The position numbers were made by a program, and so were the translations under genes. Positions 60,212-64,000 of a DNA stretch of 64,000 bases are shown one piece after another; within the stretch, counting starts at the first letter, position 1, and each line of letters starts with the position of its first letter. The notes beneath the pieces are model-generated. The model was not told the origin of the DNA and searched no databases. It worked only from the letters and a program-made list of their open reading frames with translations. Location: NCBI GenBank assembly GCA_020080175.1, contig JAGHQL010000132.1:1-64000 (forward strand), in the 5' to 3' direction. This DNA comes from Glutinoglossum americanum. Taxonomy: Eukaryota; Ascomycota; Geoglossomycetes; Geoglossales; Geoglossaceae.

Positions 60212-60841
60212 ACGTTGGAAGCATAATACGTGAATACAGCCAAGGAAGGACGGGCTCATCCAGGCCTGCCCTTTCTCCTCCATCTTGTTGGAGCAGCGGC
60301 GTACAGTAGCCTCCAAGTTAGGGGTTAAGACAGTAGGATAGACGGGAAACGGAAGGTGACAAGCGAAGCACCCTACATGCCCATGGGGTGTATGGCTGAT
60401 GAAAGCCGATCTTGTATTAGTAGGGTAATGTGGTGGTATGGGATTTGCTTGCATCCCTTCCGCCTATGGGTTGGGGGGACGGCCTTTGGATCCTTCAGTT
60501 AGATAAGCAGGAAAAGAACGACAGGCAGGACTTTATAGCATGTCTCTCTTTTAGAAGCGGTAGCTCGACACTAGGATCAACCCTACCATCAGGAACACGC
60601 ATTATCCGCCTCAGAATCAAAAGTATAGAGTCCTTGTATACCACCTCTATCTAGACAGACTTTGTTGGAAACTGGCGCTTTGGCGCGGTAACACCAGCAC
60701 TACGACTTCATGTTCATTTGTTGGTTAGCTGCCCGATGGACAGTTTCCGTCCTACATATTCCCCGGGTAATCACATAGTACGAAACAAACTAGTGGGTTA
60801 ATTGGGTTACCTGATCAGAGGAATCCCCAACCGTTGCATTT
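60212..60841. other. Spacer
   Basis: No gene is supported. Confidence 0.35.
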
Positions 60842-61779
60842 CTATGGTGCGAGTCGAAGGCATTCCCGACAGCAGGCGCTAACGTCGGAGAGGCCTTCAT
60901 AAGTGATAATGCGGCGGAGGTCGACGGCTGCGCTAATACCTACCCAAGTGACACTCGAGCGAAGACTGGTGGTAGCGCAAGGGTCTTGTGGCCTTTGGAT
61001 ATCGCTGAGGGAGGATGGAGTGATTGAATGCCCCGTAGAGACACTATCGGTGGTGGCGATCCCCGCAGTTGTGGCTATCGCTATTGTAAACAGGCTACGG
61101 GGCATGAAGGGAGCATGTATATAGCTAGAATTGAATATATTGGACTGCTTAAACTAGCTATAATAATGAGGGGATATCAAGAAGCTTATATGCTTGAAGC
61201 TGGTCATGGCGGCCGAAGTATTGGCAGCAGAAAGGTGCCACATGCTTTAGATGCCGAGAACATTGTCAAAAGGCTTCTCGGGCACTATGCCGTAGAACAC
61301 CGAAGTATGGTGTCTCTCTTATTAAACCGATAATGCTCTTAGGAAGAGCGAAGCAGGACAAGGGATATATATGCCCTGCCAAGCACCAAGGAACGCGGGG
61401 TTCAAAAGCACCTTCCTAGTTAGGAAGTGGTTAGTCATAGGTTGAAGAGGCTGGACGCTTCAATATGAGGTATCATGACTCTATGACTTCATAAAAGTCC
61501 GTACGAGCAATGCTCGGGCCTCATGTTGTCAGCCGAGCATTGCTCTGAGGTCATAACCCCTGAGCAGAATGCCCCGAGGGCATGCCTCGCAACAATCGCA
61601 ATGGAAGAGGGAGAGCCAGATCGGGCGTAGGGCAGCCGTCCGCGCCGTCCAGCCAGATACCCACCGCCGACCCCGCCTCCAACAGCCGCAGCAACGATTA
61701 AAAACGCAACTCCAGTGAGGAGATAGAAAGCTCGCCTCTGCAATCCACGGATGCTTGTTATCTCCCACGGCCTGGACAC
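60842..61779 (-). pseudogene. Relic of a second single-pass membrane protein
   Basis: The minus-strand frame starting at 61779 holds GLQRRAFYLLTGVAFLIVAA followed by AVGGGVGGGYLAGRRG, the membrane helix style seen in the family of the gene at 59427. A second frame (61105-60842) has cysteine-containing text (SDVSACCRECLRLAP). The two are separated by about 380 bases with stops and no clear splice sites, so I read them as remains of one or two dead genes. Confidence 0.4.
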
Positions 61780-63480
61780 TCGAGTGCAGTGGTTGTAGCT
61801 AAGAATTGTTGGCCGGGGTGTGGGGTGACATTAGGATGCTCGTATCTAGGGTTAATTTCGAGGGACGGGAGTAGAACAGCTTAGAGGCCCGATTCACCGG
61901 GACTAGCACGATTAGGCTGCGCGACTAGTTAACTCACAGCTGCAGTGGTAGAAACCTTGTTAGGAAAAGCGAGTAGCTACTTGCGTGGATATTACTTGAC
62001 TTGCGGAATAGGAGAGCCGCGCTTTGGTGATTGCAGAATCCCATCAATTTTCCCCCGGGTGTCTCCGTAAGAACCAGGGATCAGCCTCCTCCAACTCTCC
62101 GCAATCTAAGGTGGGGGGGCTGTGCCGAGTGAGAAATCGGGAGACTCAAGGTGTCACTTGTTGACGGGCCAGAACACTCCCTATGCATTGTATTTTCTTG
62201 TTCCACTTGGCAATTTAGGCAGGCGAGGCTGTCCGCTAAGCTGGAAACATATATCTCTCGGTCGGAGGAATGGGCAATTATGCTCTACGGGTGGGTCAGT
62301 AAGTATGGGAGTGCGATGCTTTACCATAACATGCTAATACTTGTTGAGAACCCGCATACGATAATTCTCACCAACCAAGTATCCTCATAGATGGAACTGA
62401 AGACGCACCAGCAGGAAAGGAAATTCCCGGACCAATTAAGAGCCTCGTCCAGGCGAGGACTGAATTTGGAGAGCGCAGCGTGGAGCGATCTTGCTGGGCT
62501 GGGTATTCCCAACTATTTACCACGCAGTAGGCTCACCCACCCATTCACCAATCCGTTCGTCAAAATATGACCACCTAAATATGACCACCTAGCCAAACCA
62601 ACTCCAGCTGAGCCAAAAGCCACTCCTTCCCAAGAACTTGGAAACCCCACCCATCATGCCTTGGGGTTCGCCTAACACCCAAGTTCTGGAGCTTTCCGAG
62701 ACATCTTGCCCCGGCACAGCACATGGCAGCTTTCCTTTTTCGAGGCTGAATCTAGATCGAGGCGATGTCGCGTGTCCTGATAGCCAGCGGACTCCGCCAT
62801 CCGCCCGTCTCATCCTGGACAGAATTCCTGGTCGATACATCGACGAATGGCGTGCACCTGACCAAGAAGAGGCGATTTACGTGTTATGACGTTGCTGCTG
62901 GCATTATTGGCAAACTGCGGCTCCGGTTCCAATCAAATTAACTTTTCGAGTCAGCAAGGTGGGCGGATCGTTGGATGTATGTACGTACGTACGATAATAC
63001 TCTCATAATGATGCTCTCATGTCGCTTTATGGCTGTTTGAGCTAGCCGTAGTGCTCCAGTTCTAGCTTAGTCTCCGTGGGCCCGAGGTTTTTACACTAAC
63101 TTAGGTAACTATTGTGTGTACTTACTGTATTTCGTACAATGTTGTACCCACACGGGTACGTTTTTTCGGCTACGCTTCTCGCTCAGACATCACTGGAGTA
63201 TGAGGCGACGCACCTCGAAGTTTGAGCCGTTCGGTATCCAGGACAATGCGCATATAGGTTCACACAGGAGTCACGGAGCAGCTAGACGCCGGTTCTAGAC
63301 GTGAGCTATATTGTTCGCTATATCTTTCCAATTCATCCTTCTCTTTTGCCTTCAGAAGGATTAGGGTAGCTTAGAATTAACAAAAGGGACTAACTGTAAC
63401 TAAATAGCAGCAGTAATAAACCGAACTCAACTCTAGGATACCTGCTAGACATATTTTTAACATGTGAGGAAGAAAAGTAC
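61780..63480. other. Gene-poor stretch
   Basis: No gene is supported. A short GTATGTACGTACGTACG repeat sits at 62976-62991. Confidence 0.35.
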
Positions 63481-63488
63481 AGTAGAGT

Positions 63489-63780
63489 GTTACGGAATGC
63501 TCAGGCACCACCCCGTAGCACCCCTATTGGACTCAGGGGTGTGTCCCCTTGGTAGCTGAGTGGCGGCGCCACCTCAGCTACCATGGAACGATTAATATCG
63601 GTGGAACCGATATGTTTTCGGGCTGGCCGAAGGAAGGCCGGAGCAGCCGCAGGTTGGCAAAAAGGGGCTGCAGAGCAGCCGAGCATTTATATAGCTTCAT
63701 GTCACGTAGCTAGCATTCTGGTAGTTGCGAGCAATTTAATTGTTTTACCCCTATCCATTGTTTACATAGTCTAGCTACCA
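63489..63780. mobile_element. Hairpin-rich element, possible solo LTR fossil
   Basis: The block opens with TGTTACGGAATGCTCAGG, a start common in fungal Copia-type LTRs, and contains five successive hairpins between 63515 and 63680 (CACCCC..GGGGTG, GGTAGCTGAG..CTCAGCTACC, ATATCGGT..ACCGATAT, TGGCC..GGCCGG, GGCTGC..GCAGCC). There is no coding sequence. The right end is not sharp; a TTTCCGCG stretch near 63780 may be its remains. It looks old and broken. The architecture is similar to that of the element at 35718-35922, but the sequences differ. Confidence 0.4.
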
Positions 63781-64000
63781 TTTCCGCGTATCGAGCATAA
63801 CCTCCAAAATAGAGTACATGTGGTGTTATATCCTCCAGTCTAATTTACCCATCCAACCCACCCTGAGCTAACCTGCGCACGTAATCGCTAGCCAACCCTT
63901 CAGCACACTTCCCGAGTCTCTCCCGGACCGCCGAGTGGCTAAGATATTGGTTTGTGAGACTTTCTATCTCCTCTAAGCGTTGGTACTCATCCATTTTAAT
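63781..64000. other. Window end
   Basis: I see no feature in the last 220 bases. Confidence 0.35.

Overview
The window looks like nuclear DNA of a filamentous ascomycete (Pezizomycotina). Genes are split by short introns (about 48-226 bases) with CTAAC/CTGAC-type branch points and GT..AG ends. The protein families (SCAP, DUF3659 LEA-like repeats, ankyrin proteins with an alpha/beta hydrolase head, pisatin-demethylase-like P450) are typical of that subphylum. The class cannot be fixed from the sequence. All exon models were built by hand from reading frame, splice signals and family knowledge.

Region 1 (1-15 kb) is a housekeeping-like stretch. It holds a Tda3-like FAD oxidoreductase (-), a complete sterol-sensing SCAP homologue in four exons (+), a DUF218/YdcF-like protein (+) and a small cysteine-rich protein in two exons (-). 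Between these lie long spacers with simple repeats, a cluster of TGACTC sites and a 109-base tandem repeat.

Region 2 (15-30.2 kb) is a run of seven genes, most for disordered or repeat proteins. Two neighbouring minus-strand paralogues carry DUF3659 repeats (1273 and 681 residues). Two otherwise unlike disordered proteins end in the same roughly 31-residue module with an intron at the same codon position. The others are a 203-residue fungal-specific protein, a DUF676-type hydrolase with a repeated tail and a 97-residue glycine-rich protein. This suggests a locus for structural or stress-protective proteins, but function is not shown by sequence.

Region 3 (31-39.3 kb) has two genes resembling parts of fungal NLR/STAND immune-type proteins without a nucleotide-binding core. 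One has a STAND-like N-terminal domain followed by two ubiquitin-like domains. The other has a SesB-like hydrolase fused to about 11 ankyrin repeats.

Region 4 (39.3-64 kb) is gene-poor and decayed. It contains relics of a kinase, zinc-finger, F-box, ankyrin and membrane-protein genes, dispersed repeats that differ largely by C/T and G/A changes (compatible with repeat-induced point mutation), and two short hairpin-rich elements. Apparently intact genes in it are a DUF6601-like membrane protein, a six-exon cytochrome P450 and a one-TM secreted-domain protein.
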